From Gammaproteobacteria bacterium (GTDB lineage Bacteria > Pseudomonadota > Gammaproteobacteria > Steroidobacterales > Steroidobacteraceae): a stretch of 64,000 bases of DNA. The stretch lies in the NCBI GenBank assembly GCA_025359205.1, contig JANYHD010000019.1:124001-188000 (forward strand), in the 5' to 3' direction. Positions 1 to 8,682 of the stretch are shown here, piece after piece. The stretch's first letter is position 1. Each line of letters opens with the position of its first letter. The translations under genes and the position numbers were made by a program. A model generated the notes under the pieces. The model was not told the DNA's origin. It did no database searches and saw only the letters and a list, made by a program, of their open reading frames with translations.

Positions 1-513
1 CACGCGCCGACGCTCGCCGCGCTGTGGCTGCTGTGGCCGGTGCTGCTTAGTTATCTGTTGAGCTTCGTGTTCATCGGCATCTATTGGAACAACCATCACC
101 ACCTCTGGCAGGTGGTCGAGCACGTGAACGGCTCGGTGCTGTGGGCCAACCTGCACCTGCTGTTCTGGCTGTCACTGGTGCCTTTCGTCACCGCCTGGAT
201 GGGCGAGAACCACTTCGCGGCCGTGCCGGTGGCGGTGTACGGCGTGGTGCTGTTGGGGTCGGCCATCGCCTACTACGCAATGACGCGCGTGCTGCTGGCA
301 AACCATGCGCATGACTCGCTGCTGGCGCGGGCGCTCGGGAGCGATTTCAAGGGGCGCATCTCGCTGCTGATCTACATGGCCGCGATCGCCGTCGCGTTCC
401 GGCTGCCATGGCTGTCCGGGCTCCTGTATGCCACGGTTGCCGTGATCTGGCTGGTGCCCGACCGACGGATGGAAAGGGTGTTGCAGGCGCACCGGCGTGC
501 CGCCGCCGGATAG
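1..513 (+). CDS. TMEM175/DUF1211-like membrane protein, C-terminal part
   Basis: The reading frame is already open at base 1, so the start lies outside the window; 170 codons are visible. The product is strongly hydrophobic with about four membrane segments. A central motif, FIGIYWNNHHHLW, followed by an ANLHLLFWLSLVPF segment, is characteristic of the TMEM175 (DUF1211) family, whose studied members are potassium channels of the inner membrane. Bacterial members are usually about 200 residues, so only the N-terminal helix or so is missing. It ends 22 bp before the convergent tamB gene. The family assignment is firm from the motif; channel activity is inferred from relatives. Confidence 0.8.
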   Translation, partial: HAPTLAALWLLWPVLLSYLLSFVFIGIYWNNHHHLWQVVEHVNGSVLWANLHLLFWLSLVPFVTAWMGENHFAAVPVAVYGVVLLGSAIAYYAMTRVLLANHAHDSLLARALGSDFKGRISLLIYMAAIAVAFRLPWLSGLLYATVAVIWLVPDRRMERVLQAHRRAAAG

Positions 514-535
514 CGCGCACCCGGGGTCCGCAGCG

Positions 536-3500
536 TCAGCGTTCGATCGTGTAGACGAGGTCCGCGCTGCGCGAGGTGCCGGCCTCGGTCTTGATGGTCC
601 AGTGGTCGCCGATGGTGTAGCGCATCTTGATTGTGTTGATCGCCTCGGCGAGGCTGATGCCGTAGCTGACGTACAGGCGCGGCGAAAGGTAGCGGCCCAG
701 CACCAGCGAAGTGTCGTTGTTGAGGCCGGATTCAACGCTGACGTCATCCAGCCCCACTTTACCGCCAAACTGCTGGAACAGCAGGGCGCTGCCCTGCAAC
801 AGCATGTTGTTGCGCGCCTCGTTGCTGCGCTGCGTGGGATCGGTGTTGTTCTGCACGCTCTCGAGCGAACCGCCGGCGATCAGCAGCGAGACGATCTGCG
901 ACTGGGACACCGCCGGGTCCGAGAAGAAGGTCATGCGCGGTGCGCGCAGTGTGCCACGCACGTTCACGCCCGCGGTGATGTCGGGGAATTTCTTGATCGC
1001 CCGCAGGTCGATCACCGGGTCGTTCAGTGGCCCGTTCTTGAACTGCAGCCTGCCGCGCTCGATGTCGAGCTTGCGCCCATAGGCCGTGTATTTCCCTTCC
1101 TCCACCTGCAGCTCGCCGGTGCCGCGGTTGAAGCCCGAATCATCGGCCACGGTGCGCAGGCTCCCGCTCAGGCGCCCGACCAGTCCGAGCGTGTCGATGG
1201 TGACGCGCTCGCCGAGCTTCAGCGTCAGGTCGCTGAACACGTGGAAAGCCGGCTGGGGCGGCGGCTGGTTCACCGACACGATCACTTCGTCGCCGGATGT
1301 GCGCACCGCGTTGGTGAGCTCGTCGGGACGCTGGAGCCTGGCGTAGGGCAGCGTGACGGTGCCGGTGACGTCGATGCGCCGGCCGGCGAATTTCATGCGC
1401 ACGTCGGGCGAGGCCTGCACGCGTGCTTCCGGGATGTTGACCAGGCGCAGGTTCTCACCACTCAGGTGCAGCTGGCCGTATGGCAGCGCGTCGCGCCAGG
1501 CGAGCTCGCCTTCGAATTGCGCGTGGCCGTCGGCGCCGGCGCGCGTGCTGCCGTTGAACTGCAGCACCGTGTCCTTAAGCCGCGCGTCGAAATTCAGTTC
1601 GCGCAAGGCGAGGTTGATCTGGTAGGCGTCGACTTCGGCGCCGGTCACCTTCAGTTCGCCGTTGAGCCCGAGCGCCGCCAGCGAACCCGCCAGCGTGAGG
1701 TTGGCGTCGAGCTGGCCGCTGACGCGATCCACCTGCGCCACGTAGGAGTCGATGAAGCCCAGGGCCCGCGTCTGTAGCCTGAGCGCGCCGTTGAGCGGCC
1801 AGCTATGCAACGCGCCGCCGTCGTTGCGCGCCTCCAGGTGTCCAGCGACGTTGCCGGCTGCGCCAGCATCGAGTCCGACGCTGGCAGTGAGCCCGCCCGC
1901 GTCGAGTTGTGCCTGTACCTTGCCGTTGCCGAGACTGAAGGATTCGATGCGGCCGCCACTGAGATGATGGCGCAGCGCCGCGTCGGCGAGCGTGCCATTG
2001 ATCGAGCCGCTCCAGGGCGCCGTGGCAGTCATCGCCTCGGCCTGCGCATCGAGCGAAACGCGGCCGTCGAAATCCGTGTCCGTGCTCAATCCCGCAGTCA
2101 GGGCGCGCAGCGGCACGTTGGCCGCGTGCAATCCGAGCTGGTTGTGGCCGTCCTGCCGCGACAGTGCCGCGCACAGCGTCGCCAGCGTGTCATGCAGGCA
2201 GAAATCGCGCAGCGCGAACTGCGTGCCATCGAGCGCCATGGCCAACGTCGCCGGCGCAGTCAGCGCCATGTGCATCGTGGCGCCGTCGACGGCCGTGAAC
2301 TCATCGACTGCGGCATGCCACACGCCGTCGCTGAACTGCGCGCCGCCGCCTGCCTGCACGCGATAGGGCGGGGCGCGCAGCTCGAGCGCGTAGTGATGCG
2401 CGGCGGCGGTGCCGGTGGTGGTGAAGCCCAGGTGTTCGATGCGGCGCGCGCCCGCGCTGAACTGCTCGAGCTGCAGGCTGACATCGACGCGGTCGTTACC
2501 CTGCGGTTCGAAGTTGATGTCCGCGTGCAGCGCGCGCAGCCGCAGCCCGTCATATTCCAGCGCCGTGCCGTTGACACGCGCCAGCAGCAGCGGATTGCGC
2601 CGGTCGCCGCGCAGGTGCCCGGCGGCGCGCAGCTGCCCGCGCGCGCCGTTATGCAGCAACGCCAGGTCGCTGGCGTCGATGGCAAAGCGCAGGTCGGGAC
2701 GCGCACCGAGGCGGCCGTCAGCCGCGATCCGCGTCGCGCCGAGCTGCAGCTGCACTTGCTGCAGCAGCCAGTCGTCGCCGGCGAGCGCGATGCCGGCCTG
2801 GCCGCTGGCGCGCTGGCCGCGAACATTGCCGCCGAGCCCCGTGAATTTCGCTCGCAGCGAGCGGCCGGCGCCAAAGCCCAGGCCGTCGGCGTCGAGATTG
2901 AAGTCGAGCCGGCCCTTGATGGCCGGACGGAGCGCGCTGATGTCCAGGCCGTGCATGCTGCCGGTGGCCGACCAGTGCTCGCGAGGCGACCACTCCACGC
3001 CGGCGTGCAGCTGCGCGTGGCCACCGAAAGCCTCGAGCGCCAGTTCGGGCAGGTCCAGGCCACTGTGTTCGATGTGCCCGGCGGCGCGAAAGCGCAGCGC
3101 CGGCGTAGCCAGCACCTGTAATGCGCCACTCGCGTTCAGCGCGTAGGGCTTGAGGCCCGCGAGCGTGTACGCGCCGGCGGCGCTGTGCAAATTGGCGTCA
3201 GCATCCTCCAGGGGCCAGCGGAATTGCTGCCACTCACCGCGCAGATCGAGCCGCGGGCCGCCGGTGACGATGCCGACCTGGCCCGCCGCGCTGAGCTGCG
3301 CACCGGAGGCGCGATGCAGGAAAGTCAGGCGCGAGACCTCAAGCACATGCGCGGCGTACTTGCCGGCGAAATTCACCGCCAGCGGGCCGGCGCTGAGCCC
3401 GGGCGGATCGAGCGTGCCCTGCGCGCCGAAGCCGTTGCGGTCGCCGGCGAGCTGCAGCGTGCCGTGCACGACGCCGAGCGCGCCACCCAGACCCCAGGCG

Positions 3501-4291
3501 CGCAGGTCGAAATCGCGCACCTGCGACTCGCCCTGCCAGTGCCACTCGCCGCTGAGCGCGCGTGCGTCGCCTTGAAAATCGGCAATGAAGGGTGCCAGCA
3601 GGGCGCCGCTGATGACCAGACGATCCAAATCGCCCTCGAATTGCGCGTTCGCCAGCCAGGACGGCTGACCCGGCGCATCCATGCTGAGGCGTGTGCCGCC
3701 CTGCAGCTGGATCGGCGTGGCGGCGCGCACCGTGCCGGTGCTGCGCACATCGAAGCCCGCGTACAGCATGTTGCTGTCGAAGACGCGGATCTCCTTGGTA
3801 CCGACCTGCGCCACCGCGTGCAGCCGGTCGGCCACCAGCCTCACGCCGCTGGGTGAGATCAGCTCGGCATGCTCCACGGCCAGGTCCTCGGCCTGGATGT
3901 TGAGCAGCCCGATCAGGAAATGCGGTTGCCACGCTGCGCCGCTCTGCCCCGGGTGCGGCAGCACGTGGATCTGCAGTCCCCCAATCTGCAGGTGCGCGAC
4001 CCGGATGGTCTGCCACAGCAGCGGCAGCAGCGCGACGCGGCCGTCGAGATTGGTGGCCACGATGCGTACGCGCGGGTGGTCGACCACGAGCCGGTCGATG
4101 TGCACTCCGCCGTGCAGCGTGCCGCGCGCGCCGCTGATCTGCAGCGTCACGTGTCCGAGCCGCCGGTTCGACAGCGATACGAGCCGCTGCAAACCACCCG
4201 CCGTCCATCCGATGTAGTAGCTGGCGCCCACCACCAGCAGCACCAGCGCGAGCAGCGAGATCCACGAGGTATGCAGCAGGCGGCGCATCAT
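536..4291 (-). CDS. tamB: Translocation and assembly module protein TamB
   Basis: A 1251-residue protein, close to the 1259 residues of E. coli TamB. An uncleaved N-terminal anchor (about residues 8-30, SLLALVLLVVGASYYIGW) is followed by a very long beta-rich repetitive stretch and a C-terminal TamB (DUF490) domain over about the last 350 residues. TamB spans the periplasm as a hydrophobic groove; it partners TamA in outer-membrane protein insertion and is implicated in moving phospholipid to the outer membrane. Its ATG overlaps the tamA stop by 4 bp (ATGA), so the two are translationally coupled in the order nudC-tamA-tamB. Identity is supported by size, topology and neighbour. Confidence 0.93.
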   Translation of the reverse strand: MMRRLLHTSWISLLALVLLVVGASYYIGWTAGGLQRLVSLSNRRLGHVTLQISGARGTLHGGVHIDRLVVDHPRVRIVATNLDGRVALLPLLWQTIRVAHLQIGGLQIHVLPHPGQSGAAWQPHFLIGLLNIQAEDLAVEHAELISPSGVRLVADRLHAVAQVGTKEIRVFDSNMLYAGFDVRSTGTVRAATPIQLQGGTRLSMDAPGQPSWLANAQFEGDLDRLVISGALLAPFIADFQGDARALSGEWHWQGESQVRDFDLRAWGLGGALGVVHGTLQLAGDRNGFGAQGTLDPPGLSAGPLAVNFAGKYAAHVLEVSRLTFLHRASGAQLSAAGQVGIVTGGPRLDLRGEWQQFRWPLEDADANLHSAAGAYTLAGLKPYALNASGALQVLATPALRFRAAGHIEHSGLDLPELALEAFGGHAQLHAGVEWSPREHWSATGSMHGLDISALRPAIKGRLDFNLDADGLGFGAGRSLRAKFTGLGGNVRGQRASGQAGIALAGDDWLLQQVQLQLGATRIAADGRLGARPDLRFAIDASDLALLHNGARGQLRAAGHLRGDRRNPLLLARVNGTALEYDGLRLRALHADINFEPQGNDRVDVSLQLEQFSAGARRIEHLGFTTTGTAAAHHYALELRAPPYRVQAGGGAQFSDGVWHAAVDEFTAVDGATMHMALTAPATLAMALDGTQFALRDFCLHDTLATLCAALSRQDGHNQLGLHAANVPLRALTAGLSTDTDFDGRVSLDAQAEAMTATAPWSGSINGTLADAALRHHLSGGRIESFSLGNGKVQAQLDAGGLTASVGLDAGAAGNVAGHLEARNDGGALHSWPLNGALRLQTRALGFIDSYVAQVDRVSGQLDANLTLAGSLAALGLNGELKVTGAEVDAYQINLALRELNFDARLKDTVLQFNGSTRAGADGHAQFEGELAWRDALPYGQLHLSGENLRLVNIPEARVQASPDVRMKFAGRRIDVTGTVTLPYARLQRPDELTNAVRTSGDEVIVSVNQPPPQPAFHVFSDLTLKLGERVTIDTLGLVGRLSGSLRTVADDSGFNRGTGELQVEEGKYTAYGRKLDIERGRLQFKNGPLNDPVIDLRAIKKFPDITAGVNVRGTLRAPRMTFFSDPAVSQSQIVSLLIAGGSLESVQNNTDPTQRSNEARNNMLLQGSALLFQQFGGKVGLDDVSVESGLNNDTSLVLGRYLSPRLYVSYGISLAEAINTIKMRYTIGDHWTIKTEAGTSRSADLVYTIER

Positions 4292-6210
4292 AGGCGCGGC
4301 GAGATGTTCAGGTGCAGGCGTGGCCCGGGGAGAGAATCAAAGCCAGGCGCGTGCAGCGCCTTGGCGACATCGACGCCCACCGTGACTACGGACAGGCGCC
4401 AGCGAAAGCCCAGTCCTACCGAGACCGCCAGCGGGTCACCCAGCCGGTCCAGGGCATTGCCAAAATCGGTGAAAGCCGCGATGCCGAGATTGTGCGGCAG
4501 GTCGCGTTCGAATTCGATCGTGCCCGTGAGCAGATGGCGCCCGCCGATCCGCTGCGACACGCTGCGCAGGAAATAGCTGTTGTTGGCGAGGTCGCCGCCC
4601 GATTGCGTCACGGTGCGCAGCGGCGAGAGATCATCGAGGCCAAAGCCGCGCACGCTGCGGTCACCCCCGGCGAAGAATCGGTAGGTGGCGGGCAACTCCT
4701 CAAAGTTATGCACCGCGCTGACGCCGACTTCGCCGCGCAGCAGCAGGTGCCACAGAGTGCCGAAATCGAGGACGCGCTCTGAGCGCAGGTCGAGCCGCAG
4801 GAAATTGGCCCTTGCTCCCAGGGCGCTGATGGAGCCGTCGAGCTGCGCGTACAGGGTGCGCGAAAACAGGTCCTCGCCCAGATAACCTTCCGGGACGGCG
4901 GCAATAATGATGCTCGGCACCACCAGGTTGTCGATCTTGCGGCCATCGATGGCGTCGCTGGTGATGTCGTGGGCAAATTTGGCCGCCAGCACGCGCTGCC
5001 AGCGGCCCGTGCTGACGGTGATGCTGGGCGTGAGCGAGACCTCATTCGTGTCGATGTGGGCACCGCTGGTCGTGAAGCCGGTATCCGGCGGCATGGGCGG
5101 CGGTATGATCTGCTGTGTGTAGACGTTGCTGCCGATCTGCTGCGTCTGATCCACGAACTGCAGCGAGATCTTTTCAAGCACCGGATCGCCGAAGGGTATG
5201 TCGTAGCGGCCGTTGATGGCCTGGGAGACTTCGGAAATCTGCAGCGACACGCGCAACCGGTGGCCGCGATCGTTGACGCGCGGATTGAGCCAGCTGATCG
5301 TGCCGCGGGCACGCGTGTCGGTGCCGTAGCCGGCGGCGAAAGAATAACTGTTGCGCGCCGCCTTGGCCGTGATCGTGATCGGCACGATATGCGTCGCCGG
5401 GTCGCGTTCGCCCGGCACGAGATCGACGCTGGAAAAGAACTGGCTGTCATCGAGCGCGAACTGCGTGCGTAGCAGCTTGCCGGCATCGTAGGGTTCGCCT
5501 TCGTGGTATCGCAGGTAGCGACGCAGTTGCGGTTCGCGGATGGCATTCTGCTCGATGGTGGTGGTGCCAAAGGAATAGCGCTCGCCGGTGTCGAGCTCGA
5601 GCACCACGTTGGCGCGGTGCGCGGCCGGGTCGACCTGCAGCTCGTTGCGCAGCAATCGCGCGTCCAGGTAACCGAAGGTTGCCGCCGCCGATTGCAGGTC
5701 GGTCTTCACCTTCTCGTAGGCGGCGTGCTCGAGGCGCGCGCCCTTCACCAGTGTATGTCCGGCGGCGACGTGCTCGAACACCGGATCGCTGGCGCCGGCG
5801 CCGCGGATGACGATGCTGACTTCCTCGAGCAGCACCGGCTCGCCGGGCCGGATGTCGATCTGCACGTGCCAGTTGCGCTGCTCGTCCTCGGCGGTGAGCG
5901 TGGCCTGGATCACCGGTTCGTAGTAACCAAACGGCCGCAGCGCATCGCGCACTTCGCCGTCGACGCGGCGGAACAGACGCGCGACCGCGTCGGGCTCGAT
6001 GCGGTCGCGGTCCTTGTAGCGTTCGAGACTCAGCAGCGCCAGCACGTTGCGGCGCATGGTGCTGTCCACGCCCGTGACCTCGACACGGATGATGGCCGCG
6101 GCCGGCCCGGCCACCGCCAGTAGCCCTAGCAGCAGCAGCGCCATTCGGGCCCGCGCGGAACCAGTGCGGCGAGCGGGGTTCATCAAATTGGGAGTGCGCC
6201 TGCCCGCCAT
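4288..6210 (-). CDS. tamA: Outer-membrane assembly factor TamA (BamA/Omp85 family)
   Basis: About 640 residues: signal peptide (MALLLLGLLAVAGPAAA near residues 23-39), three POTRA domains to about residue 280, then a 16-strand Omp85 barrel. The loop-6 motif VRGF is present (near SVRGFGLDDLSP), and the protein ends in an aromatic/hydrophobic strand, as barrel proteins do. TamA sits in the outer membrane and works with TamB. The start chosen at 6210 has a GGGGA ribosome site 5 bp upstream; an alternative ATG at 6225 overlaps the nudC stop as ATGA but lacks a ribosome site. E. coli TamA is 577 residues, so this one is slightly long. Confidence 0.92.
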   Translation of the reverse strand: MAGRRTPNLMNPARRTGSARARMALLLLGLLAVAGPAAAIIRVEVTGVDSTMRRNVLALLSLERYKDRDRIEPDAVARLFRRVDGEVRDALRPFGYYEPVIQATLTAEDEQRNWHVQIDIRPGEPVLLEEVSIVIRGAGASDPVFEHVAAGHTLVKGARLEHAAYEKVKTDLQSAAATFGYLDARLLRNELQVDPAAHRANVVLELDTGERYSFGTTTIEQNAIREPQLRRYLRYHEGEPYDAGKLLRTQFALDDSQFFSSVDLVPGERDPATHIVPITITAKAARNSYSFAAGYGTDTRARGTISWLNPRVNDRGHRLRVSLQISEVSQAINGRYDIPFGDPVLEKISLQFVDQTQQIGSNVYTQQIIPPPMPPDTGFTTSGAHIDTNEVSLTPSITVSTGRWQRVLAAKFAHDITSDAIDGRKIDNLVVPSIIIAAVPEGYLGEDLFSRTLYAQLDGSISALGARANFLRLDLRSERVLDFGTLWHLLLRGEVGVSAVHNFEELPATYRFFAGGDRSVRGFGLDDLSPLRTVTQSGGDLANNSYFLRSVSQRIGGRHLLTGTIEFERDLPHNLGIAAFTDFGNALDRLGDPLAVSVGLGFRWRLSVVTVGVDVAKALHAPGFDSLPGPRLHLNISPRL

Positions 6211-6221
6211 GGTTCCCCGCT

Positions 6222-7145
6222 TCATGGGCGGGGCTGAAGCGCTGCGCCCGTGGCGCGCTGGTACCAGGCGTCGATCAGGCGGCGTGCGATCGTGTAGCGC
6301 GGTGGCAGCAGGGCACCGTCGCGCGCGAGTTCCGCGGCACTGAACCAGCGCGCATCCTCGAGTTCACCATCGAGCTGCAATGGCTCGGCGCGGCTGGCGC
6401 TGGCGTGAAAGCCGAGCATCAGCGAGGACGGAAACGGCCAGGGCTGCGAGGCAAAGTAGCGGACCGCGGTGGCGCGGACACCGGCTTCCTCGCGCACTTC
6501 CCGCACCACCGTGTCCTCGAGGCTCTCGCCCGGTTCAACGAATCCGGCCAGCGTCGAGTAGCGTCCGGCCGGCCAGCTTGCCTGGCGCCCGAGCAGCGCA
6601 TGCTCGCCGTCGCTCACCAGCACGATCACCGCCGGATCGAGCCGTGGAAAGAACTCGGCGCCGCATTCGCTGCTGGTGCAGCGCAGGCAGTGCCCGGCCT
6701 GGCGCGGTGCGGTCGGCGCCCCGCAGGCGCCGCAGTGGCGGTGCCGCGCGCGCCAGATCTGCAGCGCCCGCGCGCAGGTCAGCAGCGCGGCCTGCGGCTC
6801 GGGCAGCTCGGTGAGCAGCGGGCGCAGTTCTTCGAGTTGCGTGCCGTCGGGATATTCGCTGCTGCCCGGCAGCGCCTCGAGCAGCACGCAGCGCTGGTCC
6901 TGGAACCACCCGAGCAGCAACAGCTGGCCGGGGTCGGCGCCGCGCACCAGTGGATGCGTGGCGTCGAGGAAGGCGATCGTGGCGTCGGGGCTGCGTCGCA
7001 CCAGATGGCGCGTGCCGCTGGCCACCAGGAAACGAGTGCCGGGCTCCGCCAGCGCCTGCACCGCCCAATCTGCGGCCTGGCGGGCTTCCGAACGGCGCTC
7101 CAGCCAGGCGCCCGAGAAGGGATTCTGGTCGTGCTCTGCCGTCAT
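6222..7145 (-). CDS. nudC: NAD+ diphosphatase / NAD-decapping hydrolase NudC
   Basis: A 307-residue Nudix hydrolase. It shows a zinc ribbon (C138-x2-C141 with C153-C161), the full Nudix box G-x5-E-x7-REVREEAG at residues 201-222, and the NudC-specific SQPWPFP motif at 233-239. NudC splits NADH or NAD into NMN and AMP and removes NAD caps from RNA. The long N-terminal domain (about 130 residues) is typical of the larger NudC subgroup. The start at 7145 (MTAEHDQNPF) was chosen because residues further upstream look non-coding and overlap the neighbouring gene. It is the first gene of the nudC-tamA-tamB run. Confidence 0.95.
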   Translation of the reverse strand: MTAEHDQNPFSGAWLERRSEARQAADWAVQALAEPGTRFLVASGTRHLVRRSPDATIAFLDATHPLVRGADPGQLLLLGWFQDQRCVLLEALPGSSEYPDGTQLEELRPLLTELPEPQAALLTCARALQIWRARHRHCGACGAPTAPRQAGHCLRCTSSECGAEFFPRLDPAVIVLVSDGEHALLGRQASWPAGRYSTLAGFVEPGESLEDTVVREVREEAGVRATAVRYFASQPWPFPSSLMLGFHASASRAEPLQLDGELEDARWFSAAELARDGALLPPRYTIARRLIDAWYQRATGAALQPRP

Positions 7146-7228
7146 CGGGCCGCTGCCTGCATGGCCCGATATTATCAGGTAGGCGCGGGCGGACTCCCGC
7201 AGACCCGCTGGCGCGCCCCGGCTGCAAA

Positions 7229-7822
7229 TCAGGGCGCCGGACGCGCGCTGTGTGCGTTGTTGCAGGCAGGCACGCGGCGCGGATCTTCGCCCGTGCACAG
7301 TACGCAACGCGCCGGCCGCAGCGCCAACGAGTCGACCACCAGCAGTGCGCCACAGCCATGGCAGTCGTCGAGCGCGAGCTCACTGCCGCGCGCCAGCGCG
7401 TTCACCAGCAGCACGGCGTGTTCGAAGCTGATGCCCGGCGCAGCGACGATCGCCCGGTAAACGTCGTAGGCCTGGCACAGGGCCGCCGCGCGGGTCACGC
7501 ACGCAAGCGGCGCTGAGCCGGCGCGTCCCTGGTGCCGTTCGAGCACGCCGACCAGGCAGCACAGGCCCGCGAGCGCGCCGGCCTCATGGCGCAGCCGCAC
7601 CGAACGCAGAAAGAACGCGGCCTGTTGCGGTGACTTGCCGCGATGACGCGCGAGGCGGAAGCCCCCGTCCTGCAGGTAGGAGCGGTACAACTTGCGGATG
7701 CGGTCGTCGGTGAGCCCGGTCCACTGGCGGATGGTGTGCGTGCGCGCCTCGTGGCGGATGAAATGCATGGCGATATCGAGCCGCTGGCGGTCGCGGTTGT
7801 AACGGTCGTCGGAAATGCGCAT
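7229..7822 (-). CDS. FlhC-like transcriptional regulator, orphan
   Basis: A 197-residue protein resembling flagellar master regulator FlhC along its length: an N-terminal helical region (DIAMHFIRHEARTHTI), a helix-turn-helix-like stretch (WTGLTDDRIRKLYRSYL, residues 34-50), an AYDVYRAIV segment, and the zinc site C154-x2-C157-x15-C173-x2-C176 that FlhC uses. No flhD-like gene is next to it, and no flagellar gene is in the window. FlhC normally acts only as a complex with FlhD, so this orphan must differ in partner or targets. The start at 7822 removes a 40-residue upstream extension that runs into the divergent promoter. It diverges from the unknown gene at 7941. Confidence 0.75.
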   Translation of the reverse strand: MRISDDRYNRDRQRLDIAMHFIRHEARTHTIRQWTGLTDDRIRKLYRSYLQDGGFRLARHRGKSPQQAAFFLRSVRLRHEAGALAGLCCLVGVLERHQGRAGSAPLACVTRAAALCQAYDVYRAIVAAPGISFEHAVLLVNALARGSELALDDCHGCGALLVVDSLALRPARCVLCTGEDPRRVPACNNAHSARPAP

Positions 7823-7850
7823 GGCTGCCTCGCTCGCCGGTGTTACGGCT

Positions 7851-7880
7851 TTTGGATATAATTGGTCTAAATATCCCAAA
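7851..7880. promoter_or_regulatory. Divergent promoter/operator with imperfect dyad
   Basis: An AT-rich island in GC-rich surroundings, between the FlhC-like gene and the gene at 7941. It contains a perfect TATAAT at 7857-7862 on the plus strand, and an imperfect dyad: TTTGGATAT (7851-7859) against ATATCCCAAA (7871-7880), which pair with one bulged base. On the minus strand TTATAT can serve as a -10. No good -35 is present for the plus-strand gene, so an activator may be needed. The dyad would be a natural operator for a regulator, possibly the FlhC-like protein itself. Confidence 0.45.
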
Positions 7881-7940
7881 TTAAGGGGTGGCTTCCAAGC
7901 CCCGCGGCCACGAATATGTCGCCAGTACAGCGAGGAACAC

Positions 7941-8543
7941 ATGACTGAAGCGCACTACTTGGCCGTCGGCGGCACCAGCAGCTGGGATGGCGGTATTCTC
8001 GAACCGCTGGCCGAACTCAACCTCGAAGTGCTGGATGCGCTGGCTGGCGCGGCCGTGGGGCTGCGCTGGCCGTGGCGCGCGCTCGGCGAGGCGGCGCGGC
8101 AACGGCTTGCGCATTGTCCCTTCCTGCTGGTGGAGGCCGCGTTCGCGCGGCCAGAGCTTTGGGCAGGGCTGCCGCGCGTAGGGGTGCACGAGAGCCTGCC
8201 TTTATCGGCAGTTCCCGCGCAGCGTGGGCCGCTGCCCACACCGCTCCTGCGGCGCGTGCTGTTGTTTGCCTGGCACCTGGCGCGCGCGAATCGGGTCGTG
8301 GCTCGCGTCGCGCTGGGCATGAGCGCACCCTGTGCTGGCTTGGTGGCCGCCTGTCGTTTCGCTGACCTGGAGGCGCTCGCCGAGCTGCGGCCCGCCTGGA
8401 TCCACCCGCGCTGGGACGATCGCCCCGCGGTCTGGCAGGCCTGGCTTGCGGCCGCCGCGGAAGAGTCGCCGCGCGCGCTGGAAAACCTGCAGCTGTGGGG
8501 ACTGCAGATGCTGGCGGCAGACGTGCTGGCGCGCCGCGCCTGA
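7941..8543 (+). CDS. Hypothetical protein beside the FlhC-like regulator
   Basis: A 200-residue soluble protein I do not recognise. It begins MTEAHYLAVGGTSSWDGG, has no signal peptide or clear membrane segment, and is mostly predicted helix, rich in Ala, Leu, Arg and Trp. A central LFAWHLARANRVVARVALGM stretch and a C-terminal ALENLQLWGLQMLA helix stand out. The ATG at 7941 has a GAGGA ribosome site 7 bp upstream. It is divergent from the FlhC-like gene and shares its upstream region, so the two may be co-regulated. No function is proposed. Confidence 0.75.
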   Translation: MTEAHYLAVGGTSSWDGGILEPLAELNLEVLDALAGAAVGLRWPWRALGEAARQRLAHCPFLLVEAAFARPELWAGLPRVGVHESLPLSAVPAQRGPLPTPLLRRVLLFAWHLARANRVVARVALGMSAPCAGLVAACRFADLEALAELRPAWIHPRWDDRPAVWQAWLAAAAEESPRALENLQLWGLQMLAADVLARRA

Positions 8544-8682
8544 GGGCCGGAAAATCCTGCAAAATGCCGCTGCCGGTACGCGCCGGGTGCGCTGCGGGCG
8601 GTGGAAACTTGAGCGCGCAGGCCCTACTATTAAGTCGCAGCCGCGTCGTCAGTCCAAACAGGGAACTTCGAGGGTCATTGCT

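Noticed and set aside
497-3121. Long plus-strand frames (497-1777 and 1805-3121) opposite tamB
   Set aside because: They are shadows of TamB codons with skewed composition (Gln, Arg, Val, Ala-rich) and no recognisable motif.
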